From Fibrobacterota bacterium (lineage in GTDB: Bacteria; Fibrobacterota; Chitinivibrionia; Chitinivibrionales; Chitinispirillaceae), in assembly GCA_023412475.1 (NCBI GenBank), contig JAEYNR010000051.1, positions 1 to 18,021 of the forward strand: DNA of 18,021 bases, written 5' to 3'. Of this stretch, positions 1 to 7,467 are shown one piece after another. The notes under the pieces were generated by a model. The model did not search any database and was not told the origin of the DNA. It was given only the letters and a program-made list of their open reading frames with translations. How positions within the stretch are numbered: position 1 is the first letter of the stretch; the number at the start of each line of letters is the position of its first letter. Both the position numbers and the translations under genes were made by a program.

Positions 1-240
1 AATGTTGTAGAAAGCAATAGTAATGTTGTAGAAAGCAATAGTAATGTTGTAGAAAGCAATAGTAATGTTGTAGAAAGCAATAGTAATGTTGTAGAAAGCA
101 ATAGTAATGTTGTAGAAAGCAATACTAATGTTGTAGAAAGCAATAGTAATGTTGTAGAAAGCAATAGAAATGTTGTAGAAAGCAATAGAAATGTTGTAAA
201 AGGCAATAGTAATGTTGTAGAAAGCAGCAGTAATGTTGTT
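1..240. repeat. 21-bp tandem repeat array (about 11.4 copies)
   Basis: Eleven full 21-bp units start at 1, 22, 43, 64, 85, 106, 127, 148, 169, 190 and 211, with a partial twelfth at 232-240. Each unit begins AATGTTGTAG and ends AAAGCAATAGT. The first five are identical. Later copies carry scattered changes: AATACT at 121-126, AATAGA at 163-168 and 184-189, GTAAAAGGC at 196-204, and AGCAGCAGT at 223-231. Units therefore diverge toward the right end, as expected when an array is homogenised by slippage away from its edge. The array starts at base 1, so it probably continues outside the window. The 21-bp period is close to two DNA helical turns. There are no spacers, so it is not a CRISPR. Confidence 0.97.
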
Positions 241-264
241 CAGGGGTTAGGGTTGAGCAGTTGA
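1..264 (+). other. Open frame through the tandem array (possible 3' end of a heptapeptide-repeat gene)
   Basis: Because 21 is a multiple of three, the frame starting at base 1 reads a perfect heptapeptide repeat, NVVESNS. It stays open through all copies and ends NVVQGLGLSS at the TGA at 262-264. The other two forward frames have a TAG in every standard unit. No ATG occurs in this frame inside the window, so any start would lie to the left. Most copy-to-copy substitutions change the amino acid (S to T, S to R, E to K, S to G), which argues against selection on a protein. All three reverse frames of the unit are also open, so openness is weak evidence. It could equally be a non-coding minisatellite. 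Confidence 0.2.
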
Positions 265-291
265 GAGGTTCGAAGGTTAAGAATTCTTATT

Positions 292-344
292 AGCTCTGAA
301 AGAGCGTCTTATAATAGCCCAGGCAACCAGGCCTGGGTGGATGA
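292..344. repeat. Double-hairpin dispersed repeat, copy A
   Basis: This roughly 53-bp element aligns without gaps to the copy at 371-423. It contains two consecutive hairpins. The first is GCTCT/AGAGC around a GAA loop (293-305). The second is CCCAGGC (318-324) paired with GCCTGGG (331-337). Both stems carry compensating differences from copy B (GCTCT/AGAGC here, GCCCT/AGGGC there), so the structure is conserved rather than only the sequence. It resembles a type of intergenic repeat with AGCCCTGAAAGGGCG and CCCAGGGCAACGCCCTGGG cores that I recall from other bacterial genomes. That resemblance is from memory and unchecked. Confidence 0.75.
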
Positions 345-370
345 AAAATAAAAACATTTTCCGGAATCCA

Positions 371-423
371 AGCCCTGTAAGGGCGCATTATTTCAGCACC
401 GGGCAACGCCCCGTGCGGATCAG
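371..423. repeat. Double-hairpin dispersed repeat, copy B
   Basis: This is the second copy, 79 bp after the first and in the same orientation. Hairpin 1 is GCCCT (372-376) with AGGGC (380-384) around GTA. Hairpin 2 is GCACCGGGC (396-404) with GCCCCGTGC (408-416) around AAC, with one mismatch. It lies inside a 71-codon ATG-started frame at 341-556, which I regard as a translation of repeat DNA rather than a gene. Confidence 0.75.
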
Positions 424-446
424 GGGTTCAGAGGTTAGAAGGTTAA

Positions 447-1313
447 TGAGGACTGAAATCCGAAATCGTAAATCATATACCTTAAATCTCAAACAATTCT
501 GTCCAATTGATGGTAGTGATAAAAAAGCGAGTTGCCGTGTAATTTCAACATCTTGACTCGATTCACGGAACAGTTGATTGTGAGCGTTTTTAATGTAGGA
601 CCCGGAAGAGAAATCCCTCCGTTATTAAAAAAGCCATGTTGTAGCTCAACCTGTGCCAAATATTTGAAGAAAATCCGAAATCAGAAATAAATACAAAATT
701 CGAAACAGGGAAAAGAGTGTCTTGAAGAGCACACTATCTCTTGTTGGGATTGTTTTGTGGTTCCATTTGCAGCATATTGTGACCTATTGTCAGACAAAAT
801 ACATTCATTTGTAATTCGCAGATAGAATCAGTTCCAGTAACCTGGTCTTTCACCATCACTGCTGAAACACCCGGTAAAATGGGTAAATCAATTATGTACT
901 TAATCCATTAATATAGGATTGGTTTAACCACAGCTATATCAATTTGTGCACCCATGTTCCAGCAGAAATTATCTTATAGCTATAAAATTCAGTTATGTTG
1001 TGTACAGATATTAATTGATTTGTATGCACCAGATGTAATTATAATGCTCTTTGATCTTGATAAAGAACTCTGCCGGTTTACTTTGCCACACACCCCTGTT
1101 ATTACTGCATCATATCATAATCTTTTCGGACCAAGCACAAGTTGATCTACAAAGAACTGTTAATACATAAAATTACCAGTGCCTTCTTATACAGGAAAAT
1201 AAGGGAGATAGTTTACCACTCGGGTCCGATTATCTTGATTATCTGCAGTTGTGTGCTTTTGAAAGAACACTCGAAAACATGCAATGCTTTTTATTTCAAA
1301 GGACTTTTCTTAC
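447..1313. other. Gene-poor intergenic stretch upstream of the activase gene
   Basis: No convincing gene, tRNA or rRNA is visible. Frames at 954-1145 and 1142-1333 are open but encode low-plausibility peptides with no recognisable motif and no clear ribosome-binding site. The repeat word AAATCCGAAATC recurs at 671-682, and the sequence is AT-rich. The promoter of the large downstream gene should lie here, but I cannot assign -35 and -10 boxes with confidence. An unrecognised small RNA or a decayed gene cannot be excluded. Confidence 0.5.
1298..1303 (+). promoter_or_regulatory. Ribosome-binding site deciding the 1314 start
   Basis: AAAGGA lies 10 nt before the ATG at 1314. The upstream in-frame ATG at 1284 has no comparable purine-rich site and would add ten residues lacking family similarity ahead of the conserved GLCLGATS segment. 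Confidence 0.5.
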
Positions 1314-4300
1314 ATGACTACTCGTGTTACTGATTTTGGGAGGGCTGTCGGGTTATGCCTTGGAGCCACCTCATTAACCCTGGTTGAACTCAAGCTTAAC
1401 AGTGATGGGCATATCACTATAACTAAATCCACCAGTGAACCTCACAACGGTGATCTCAAGGGAGCGCTGAAGAAACACCTGGATGAATCCGAGCTCTCCG
1501 AAACCTATCTTGGTGCCACCGGTCGCAAATACCGCCAAATGCTTAAGATCCCCTCTATCATAGAGCCGGAAGCTACCGAATACGCCTATGCTTATGTAAA
1601 TAGCAGCAAGACCGAATATGATGCGGTTGTTTCTGCAGGTGGAGAGACTTTCATGGTCTATGAAATGGATCGCAAAGGCCGTATCTCAAGAATCAGCTCA
1701 GGCAACAAATGCGCTTCTGGAACTGGTGAATTTTTCCTTCAACAGATCGGACGAATGAACGTCTCCATCAAGGAGGCTATTTCATTGGCGCGTACCTCCA
1801 CATCACCACATCAGCTTTCGGGGCGTTGTTCGGTTTTCTGCAAGTCCGATTGTACTCATGCGCTTAATAAGGGCGAATCGGTGGCTGATGTGGCTGCAGG
1901 TCTGGCACACATGATTGCCAAAAAGATCGAAGAGTTGCTGGTCAGGATTAACGCGTGCAAGGTCATGATCGTGGGGGGCACTGCTCGCAACGATGTAGTA
2001 ATCGACTTTCTGAAAGGATCATTCGATCTGGTTACCATTCCACAGGAAGCAGCTTATTTCGAGGCGCTGGGGGCCGCGCTATGGGCACTTGAAACAAAGC
2101 AGGTGATGACAGGCTGCACAGATAGATACTTCAGGGAAACAGCATCCTCATTCACATTCCTCAATCCACTCAGGGATTTCGAATCTCGTGTTGAGTTCAA
2201 ATCGATGCCCTACGGTCAGCCAGTACAGGCTGATAAATGTATTGTGGGTCTCGATGTGGGCTCCACCACTACCAAGGCAGTAATCTTACGGCTTAGCGAT
2301 GAAAAAATACTCAAATCGGTTTATCTACGCACAAATGGCAATCCTGTGAGCGCATCGCGTGAGTGCTACGCATCGCTGCATCAGCAACTAGCCGATCTTT
2401 CCGTTGATATCATTGGTCTTGGGGTCACCGGCAGCGGCCGTAACATAGCTGCTCTTCATGCCAATACCGATGGAATCATCAATGAGATCATTGCCCACGC
2501 ACGGGCTGCAACTCACTTTGATCCTGAAGTCGACACAATATTTGAGATCGGTGGGCAGGATGCAAAATACACCTATCTCACAAACCTTGTAGCCTCAGAT
2601 TACGCCATGAATGAGGCGTGTTCAGCAGGAACCGGAAGTTTTCTGGAGGAATCAGCCTACGAGTCGCTGGGTGTCAAGATGGAGCAGATCGCAGATATTG
2701 CCCTTGCTGCCAAGAATCCGCCGAACTTTTCGGATCAGTGTGCTGCTTTTATCTCATCCGGTATCAACACTGCGCTTCAGGAAGGAATCTCGCGTGAAGA
2801 CATTGTTGCCGGTCTGGTCTACTCTATTTGTATCAACTACACTAACCGTGTCAAGGGTGCGCGTCAGACTGGCAAAAAGGTTTTCATGCAGGGTGGGGTG
2901 TGCTATAACCGCGCTATTCCCATGGCAATGGCCGCAATTACCGGTAAAAAAATCATCGTCCCGCCCGAACCCGGCCTCATGGGGGCTTATGGAGTGGCTC
3001 TGGAATGTGCAAAAATGATCGAGCTGGGCCTGATCGAGAAAAAAAGCTTTGATCTGGCAGAGCTGGCTGCACGAGAAGTTGAATATGGAAAGTCATTTAT
3101 CTGTCAGGGCATGCCAGAAAACTGCGATCGCAAATGCTCTATCAGTATGATACATGTTGCAGGCAAAAAATTACCGTTTGGAGGGGCATGCAATAAATAT
3201 TACAACACAGTACACAATATCAAGGTCGATGCAAAAAAGCTTAATCATGTAGAGACACGGCAACAGTTAATTTTCGACAAGGCGGTGATGGCATCTGAAG
3301 CTAAAGATAAGGCACTGGTGATTGGCCTCAACCGCTCTTTTCATACAAATACACTCTACCCTTTCTATTTCACTTTTTTTAATGAACTCGGATGTAAAGT
3401 AGTGATGCCGGATACTGTTGAGCAGACTGGAGTTGATAAGGGAATGACCAGTTACTGTTTGTCCGGTAAAATCTCCTTAGGCATGTTTGAAAACCTTCTG
3501 ACAAAAAAGCCAGACTACGTTTTTCTCCCACACATCAAGGAGATGCACGTTTCAGATGAGAAGGAGTACCGCATCGAGTTTCAGACCACCTGCATGTTTG
3601 TGCAAGGTGAGCCGTGGTATCTCAGAGCCACGTTTTTACGTGATAACCCCAACTCGCCCGGGCTTATAGCTCCGGTACTCAATTTCATGAGCGGCTATGA
3701 TGCTGAGGAGAAACAGTTTATTCAAATTGCGCAGCAGCTTGGATTTAGCGCAGCAGAGGGCAAACGCGCTCACGATGTGGCGTTCCAGACACTGATGGAT
3801 TACTTTAAAAAGATGAAGGCTGAGGGGCACCGTATCATGGCCGAGCTTGAAAAAGACCCCAAAAAAATCGCCATTGTACTTTTTGGCAGGCCCTACAACG
3901 CCTTTGTCGATGAAGCCAACAAGGGAGTGCCTAACAAATTTGCTTCCCGTGGCTATGAGATCATTCCCTTCGATTTTCTTCCATTCGAGGATGAACCCAA
4001 CTATCGGGACACCTACTGGGAGATGGGCCAGAAGATCATCAAGGCCGCGCAGATTGTCAAACGACATCCGCAGCTATTCGGCTGTTATCTGACTAATTTC
4101 CTTTGTGCGCTCGACTCCATGATGCTTACTCACTTTCGCGATCTGATGGCTACCAAGCCCTCACTCACAATCGAAGTTGACACCCATACCGCAGATGCCG
4201 GTGTAAATACCCGTGTCGAGGCGTTTCTGGATGTGATCAAGAACTATCTAAAGGTAAAAAACACTATCAGCGATCCTGCAATTGACTTTACACCAGCCAC

Positions 4301-5681
4301 ACTCGTTGTATCTCAGACCGGCAAAGTTACAGTTGTCGATTCGGACCTGAGGAGCTTTGCGGTAAAAGATCCAAGCGTCAAGGTTGTAGTTCCTTCAATG
4401 GGTAACCTGTTTGCTGAAGGAGTCGCTGCTGCGCTTCGGGGGATTGGATGGCATGCCGAACCGCTTCAGGTATGCGACCGTGAAGCTCTGGATCTTGCCC
4501 GTGCCGTTATGACTGGTAAAGAGTGCCTTCCGATTATTGTTATTGTGGGGCAGTTGTTGAAATACCTTAAATACCAGAAAAATCCCAATGAAAAACTTGT
4601 ATTGATGAATGTTGGATCGGGAGGATGCTGTCGTGTCGGTCAGTATGCCATCATGGTCAACAATATTATCCAGAAACTCAAGATCCGTAACGTTACGCAG
4701 TGCATTCTTACCAATGACAACGGGTATACGGGGCTGGGTGTCGATTTTCGTCTCAAAGCGGTAAAGGCAGTATATGCCGGTGATATTTTAGATGACATAC
4801 GCAGTGCGATCAAGGCACATGCAGAGAATCGCAACTCAGCAATGAAGATCTGGGAAGAGGAAGTAGCAAAGGTTTGGGCCAGCATCGATGGCAGCAGCGG
4901 TATCTCTTTTTTCAGACAATTGCGTAAAACTGCTGCTATTCTCAGGGGTATTGCGCTGAAACGTCCATTCAAAAATCCAAAATACATCGGTGTGGTAGGT
5001 GAGATTTTCGTGCGCCGTGATCACTTCTCGCTCATGGGTATCCCCGAAAAGCTTGCTCAGCATGGTTTTGTCATGCTCGATGCACCGGTATCGGAATGGA
5101 TACGGTATACTGATTTTCTGCGCGATATAAAAATGCTCACGGAGAAGCGGAATTTAATTGGTAAAGTTGAATATCTCCTCTCTGACTTCGTGCAGGACTA
5201 TTATGAGAAGAATGTTAAGAAGATCCTGAAGAAGTCCGGACTCTACGACATGGATATGATTGATATTCGTAAATACATGGCTCACTCGACCCATTTTTTC
5301 CCGCTTGAGCTTACCGGTGAGCCGGGGCTCTCAAGTGGAGCTGCATTACATCACTACATCGATAAATATTGCGGAGTTATCAATGTGGGGCCGTTTGGCT
5401 GCATGAACAGCCGTATGACTGAAGCTGTGGCCATGGTCGAAATGACCATCGATGGGAAGGAGAAGGCTGAAATCAATGCCGGCACACCGAAAGAATACCC
5501 GGAGATAAAGTCGCAGATTGATGTGCTTCCATCGTTGAGTCTCGAACTTGATGGCAACCCTTTTTCTCAGATCGATGAATCGCGGCTTGAGACGTTCATG
5601 ATGCAGGCAGAGCGTCTTTACGAAGTGATGATGTTGCGAAATGGTGGAAAAGAGAGAGCTGCAGATTCGCTACGAAATTAA
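1314..5681 (+). CDS. Giant acyl-CoA dehydratase activase-type protein (two BadF/HgdC ATPase modules plus COG3580/3581-type regions)
   Basis: This 1455-residue protein belongs to the large 2-hydroxyacyl-CoA dehydratase activase-related family. Classical activases are small dimeric ATPases that use a bridging [4Fe-4S] cluster to inject a low-potential electron into a radical dehydratase. Module 1 (about 8-265) has a GNKCASGTG loop with Cys133 and an SGRC motif with Cys172. Module 2 (about 308-570) has IVGLDVGSTTTK (Asp314), EIGGQDAK, NEACSAGTGSF (Cys436) and SDQCAAF (Cys476), matching the HgdC ATP and cluster-cysteine motifs. A Cys-rich linker follows (597, 604, 608, 626), then a DUF2229-type region and a C-terminal half with GKECLP, GSGGCC and FGCMNS motifs. 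An in-frame ATG lies 30 bases upstream at 1284, but AAAGGA (1298-1303), 10 nt before 1314, favours this start. No dehydratase alpha or beta subunit gene is adjacent, so the substrate is unknown. Family assignment is firm; function is inferred. Confidence 0.9.
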   Translation: MTTRVTDFGRAVGLCLGATSLTLVELKLNSDGHITITKSTSEPHNGDLKGALKKHLDESELSETYLGATGRKYRQMLKIPSIIEPEATEYAYAYVNSSKTEYDAVVSAGGETFMVYEMDRKGRISRISSGNKCASGTGEFFLQQIGRMNVSIKEAISLARTSTSPHQLSGRCSVFCKSDCTHALNKGESVADVAAGLAHMIAKKIEELLVRINACKVMIVGGTARNDVVIDFLKGSFDLVTIPQEAAYFEALGAALWALETKQVMTGCTDRYFRETASSFTFLNPLRDFESRVEFKSMPYGQPVQADKCIVGLDVGSTTTKAVILRLSDEKILKSVYLRTNGNPVSASRECYASLHQQLADLSVDIIGLGVTGSGRNIAALHANTDGIINEIIAHARAATHFDPEVDTIFEIGGQDAKYTYLTNLVASDYAMNEACSAGTGSFLEESAYESLGVKMEQIADIALAAKNPPNFSDQCAAFISSGINTALQEGISREDIVAGLVYSICINYTNRVKGARQTGKKVFMQGGVCYNRAIPMAMAAITGKKIIVPPEPGLMGAYGVALECAKMIELGLIEKKSFDLAELAAREVEYGKSFICQGMPENCDRKCSISMIHVAGKKLPFGGACNKYYNTVHNIKVDAKKLNHVETRQQLIFDKAVMASEAKDKALVIGLNRSFHTNTLYPFYFTFFNELGCKVVMPDTVEQTGVDKGMTSYCLSGKISLGMFENLLTKKPDYVFLPHIKEMHVSDEKEYRIEFQTTCMFVQGEPWYLRATFLRDNPNSPGLIAPVLNFMSGYDAEEKQFIQIAQQLGFSAAEGKRAHDVAFQTLMDYFKKMKAEGHRIMAELEKDPKKIAIVLFGRPYNAFVDEANKGVPNKFASRGYEIIPFDFLPFEDEPNYRDTYWEMGQKIIKAAQIVKRHPQLFGCYLTNFLCALDSMMLTHFRDLMATKPSLTIEVDTHTADAGVNTRVEAFLDVIKNYLKVKNTISDPAIDFTPATLVVSQTGKVTVVDSDLRSFAVKDPSVKVVVPSMGNLFAEGVAAALRGIGWHAEPLQVCDREALDLARAVMTGKECLPIIVIVGQLLKYLKYQKNPNEKLVLMNVGSGGCCRVGQYAIMVNNIIQKLKIRNVTQCILTNDNGYTGLGVDFRLKAVKAVYAGDILDDIRSAIKAHAENRNSAMKIWEEEVAKVWASIDGSSGISFFRQLRKTAAILRGIALKRPFKNPKYIGVVGEIFVRRDHFSLMGIPEKLAQHGFVMLDAPVSEWIRYTDFLRDIKMLTEKRNLIGKVEYLLSDFVQDYYEKNVKKILKKSGLYDMDMIDIRKYMAHSTHFFPLELTGEPGLSSGAALHHYIDKYCGVINVGPFGCMNSRMTEAVAMVEMTIDGKEKAEINAGTPKEYPEIKSQIDVLPSLSLELDGNPFSQIDESRLETFMMQAERLYEVMMLRNGGKERAADSLRN

Positions 5682-5770
5682 AAAATCAACGCGAAAACAA
5701 GCTGCTTCATAGCTACAACCTTTGACTTCGGTTTTGCCGATGTGATATGCTTCTGAAGAGAAAGGGGCAG

Positions 5771-5777
5771 GGAGGAG
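5771..5777 (+). promoter_or_regulatory. Strong Shine-Dalgarno for the PL14-like gene
   Basis: GGAGGAG is spaced 5 nt from the ATG at 5783. It sets the start 36 bases inside the longest open frame and puts the signal peptide directly at the N-terminus. Confidence 0.8.
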
Positions 5778-5782
5778 CACTT

Positions 5783-6916
5783 ATGGGCAGGGTAATATTT
5801 TCCTTTGTTTTAATGACGGCTATCGCTTTGTATGCTGAAGCGGTGAAATCTATTGATTTTGAAAACGAACCCGAAGGTGTCTACACTGTTGAACAGTTGA
5901 AGGCATCGTGGAATAATCCATCGTGGAATGATGGAGTGAGTGAAAGACGTTGTCATATAGTCAATGACCCCACAGGAGTCAGGGAAAAAGTATTAAGGAT
6001 TTCATATCCCGAAGGCTCGGTAGGCCCTGAGCAGGGTGGTGCCCAGTGGAAGATGAATTTTGCCCAGGGCTATGATACTTTGTATGTCAGTTACTATATA
6101 ATGTTACCTGAGGATTTTGACCGGGTTCAGGGCGGAAAGCTTCCCGGGCTTGCAGGTGGAACGGCTCCTACAGGCGGAGCAGTTTCCGATGGCACTGATG
6201 GATTTTCTGCAAGAATCATGTGGCGCAACAGAAGTACTGCAGATGGCACCCAGTCTGCAATTTGCCAATACATGTACTATATGGAATCTACCAACACCTG
6301 GGGTGAAGATTTTTTCTGGGCCCATCCAAACCCCACGTGGTCCAGCACCAGACGTTATCTGGTTCATGGTCAATGGCACAATCTAAAGACCCGAATAATA
6401 ATGAATACTCCAGGAGCCAGAAACGGGCGGGTGACATCGTGGCTTGATGGAGAACTGGCACTGGATTCTACAATCATGCTTAGGGCCGAAGGTGCTGATT
6501 TTGGTGTAGATTTGTTTTATTTCAGCACGTTTTTTGGTGGTAATGATGCTTCATGGGCTTCATCAAAAGAAGAATTTATCTATTTTGACAATTTTGTTTT
6601 TTCAACCCAGGACATTCCGACAGGTCCGGTCTATTGTCGAAGAAATTCTGCCTCTAAAATTTTTAAGACTGCTGCGATTGAAGTGAGTGCTCAAAAATCA
6701 TTCTCTTCAGTTTTGTTTAAAATTCAAACAGATATTTGTGGCCCCGGTGTTCTCAAGCTGTTCTCTATCGATGGGACTCAGGTGGAAAGTATTATAATTA
6801 AGCCATCAGGGGTATTGAATTTTTCTGTTGGTGAAAGATACAGTTCCGGGAGATATCTTGGTGTTTTTAGAGGTGATAAGTTTCATGAGAGTGTGCAATT
6901 CAGTGTTTTGAGGTGA
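5783..6916 (+). CDS. Secreted polysaccharide lyase family 14-like protein with C-terminal sorting-type tail
   Basis: The protein has 377 residues. Residues 1-20 form a signal peptide: a short basic start, a hydrophobic core and a likely cut after AEA. Residues about 25-290 resemble the PL14/alginate-lyase-like beta-jelly-roll. Signatures are SYYIMLPEDFD, GGKLPGLAGG (117-126), FSARIMWR, a GQWHNL segment near residue 196, an SWLDGELAL strand and a final FIYFDNFVFS strand. PL14 enzymes cleave uronic-acid polysaccharides by beta-elimination; the actual substrate here is unknown. The last roughly 65 residues have LKLFSIDGT and SSGRYLGVF, spaced like type A T9SS C-terminal sorting domains, suggesting export to the cell surface. 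The GGAGGAG five nt upstream selects this ATG over the in-frame one at 5747. It could be a non-catalytic glycan-binding relative, since I did not verify the catalytic residues. Confidence 0.72.
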   Translation: MGRVIFSFVLMTAIALYAEAVKSIDFENEPEGVYTVEQLKASWNNPSWNDGVSERRCHIVNDPTGVREKVLRISYPEGSVGPEQGGAQWKMNFAQGYDTLYVSYYIMLPEDFDRVQGGKLPGLAGGTAPTGGAVSDGTDGFSARIMWRNRSTADGTQSAICQYMYYMESTNTWGEDFFWAHPNPTWSSTRRYLVHGQWHNLKTRIIMNTPGARNGRVTSWLDGELALDSTIMLRAEGADFGVDLFYFSTFFGGNDASWASSKEEFIYFDNFVFSTQDIPTGPVYCRRNSASKIFKTAAIEVSAQKSFSSVLFKIQTDICGPGVLKLFSIDGTQVESIIIKPSGVLNFSVGERYSSGRYLGVFRGDKFHESVQFSVLR

Positions 6917-6946
6917 TGGATTTTTGGGCAGCATCCGTGCTGGTAT

Positions 6947-6990
6947 CCCCAGAGATAAAAGTGCAGCGTGTCGAGAAGTTATCTCTGGGG
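6947..6990. repeat. REP-like palindrome, element 1
   Basis: A perfect 12-bp stem, CCCCAGAGATAA (6947-6958) with its complement at 6979-6990, encloses a 20-nt loop. It sits 31 bp after the stop of the PL14-like gene and inside a convergent intergenic region. Its stem matches the palindromes at 17334-17376 and 17836-17883. Read on the minus strand, its loop begins CTTCTCGA, close to CTTCTTGA in the 17334 element, so the two look like homologous elements in opposite orientation. A transcription-terminating role is possible, but no U-tract follows. Confidence 0.8.
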
Positions 6991-7189
6991 CAAGGGCATC
7001 TCCAGAAAATCTTGGGACTTGCCTATCTCTTTCGCTGCGAGTCCTCCTATATTCAACCCAAGTTTTCCATTGAATACTGCCCCTGTTGGAAGCTATTCTT
7101 GTGGACCTGAACAGCAATTCTGTAAAATTAAATGTAGCGCGGAATTAAAGAAATGCCTCGCAGATGTGTTTTAAGAGCTGAGTGGTGAC

Positions 7190-7206
7190 AAAAAAAACAC
7201 CTCGTG
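7190..7206 (-). terminator. Weak candidate terminator of the minus-strand cluster
   Basis: On the minus strand, CACGAGGTG (7206-7198) is followed by eight T residues (7197-7190), just after the stop codon at 7210. The stem is only three base pairs, so this is a poor intrinsic terminator. It is listed because of its position and T-run. Confidence 0.25.
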
Positions 7207-7209
7207 ATC

Positions 7210-7467
7210 TTACTTTTTATTCCCAGTGTACCTGTAATAAAGAAACAGATCCAGAGAAACCATAATCAGATTGAGCAGGTACAGATAAATCACCCAATCT
7301 CTGGAGTGAAGGACCTTGTGAGCCATGCCGCTGGCATAACCGAGGATAACCACAAACATGAACACCGGACTCTTGCCACTGACTTTTTTTGTACTCCAAG
7401 ATTTATATATGGAGATGGGCCAGCTCAGACCAAAACATACTAACATCATTACTTCAAAAGGACTCAT
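7210..7467 (-). CDS. Small three-helix membrane protein, PQ-loop/SemiSWEET-like
   Basis: The protein has 85 residues with three hydrophobic segments, at about 4-20, 34-50 and 58-78. The segment SWPISIYKS followed by GKSPVF resembles the helix-1 to helix-2 arrangement of PQ-loop proteins, with WP (16-17) in place of PQ. The size matches bacterial SemiSWEET-type half-transporters. Its ATG overlaps the dapF stop by four bases (ATGA, 7467-7464), so it is translationally coupled to dapF and is the last gene of the cluster. The three-helix topology is visible; a transport role and any substrate are inference. The protein is quite acceptable as a conserved hypothetical membrane protein. Confidence 0.75.
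   Translation of the reverse strand: MSPFEVMMLVCFGLSWPISIYKSWSTKKVSGKSPVFMFVVILGYASGMAHKVLHSRDWVIYLYLLNLIMVSLDLFLYYRYTGNKK

Larger units (their letters stand above)
241..446. repeat. Repeat-flanking words duplicated around the double hairpins
   Basis: CAGGGGTT occurs at 241-248 and again at 421-428. GAGGTTCGAAGGTTAA (265-280) recurs with one mismatch at 431-446. AAATCCGAAATC at 456-467 recurs exactly at 671-682, just outside this span. These words sit next to the hairpin repeats and suggest that a larger composite repeat has been duplicated and has decayed. Confidence 0.5.
6917..7209. other. Convergent intergenic region
   Basis: This separates the plus-strand PL14-like gene from the end of the minus-strand cluster. 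It contains the REP-like palindrome, a small CAGCA-TCCG-TGCTG inverted repeat at 6929-6942, and an A8 run at 7190-7197. Frames here (6913-7110, 6968-7174) overlap the palindrome and show no protein-like features. Confidence 0.6.

Noticed and set aside
1..240. Possible CRISPR array
   Set aside because: The 21-bp units are directly contiguous, with no spacers between them and no cas genes in the window.
341..556. 71-codon frame over the hairpin repeats
   Set aside because: It translates double-hairpin copy B and its flanks, with no ribosome-binding site and no protein-like composition.
1284..1313. Upstream ATG of the activase gene as the start
   Set aside because: The ATG at 1314 has AAAGGA upstream and begins directly before the conserved segment. 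The extra ten residues have no support.
954..1333. Two short frames ahead of the activase gene
   Set aside because: They show no motifs and no ribosome-binding sites, and the second overlaps the real start of the activase gene.
3636..4067. Minus-strand 143-codon frame inside the activase gene
   Set aside because: It is the antisense shadow of a well-supported coding region and shows no recognisable motif.
5747..5782. Upstream ATG of the PL14-like gene as the start
   Set aside because: It would place twelve charged residues ahead of the signal peptide and bypass the strong GGAGGAG at 5771-5777.
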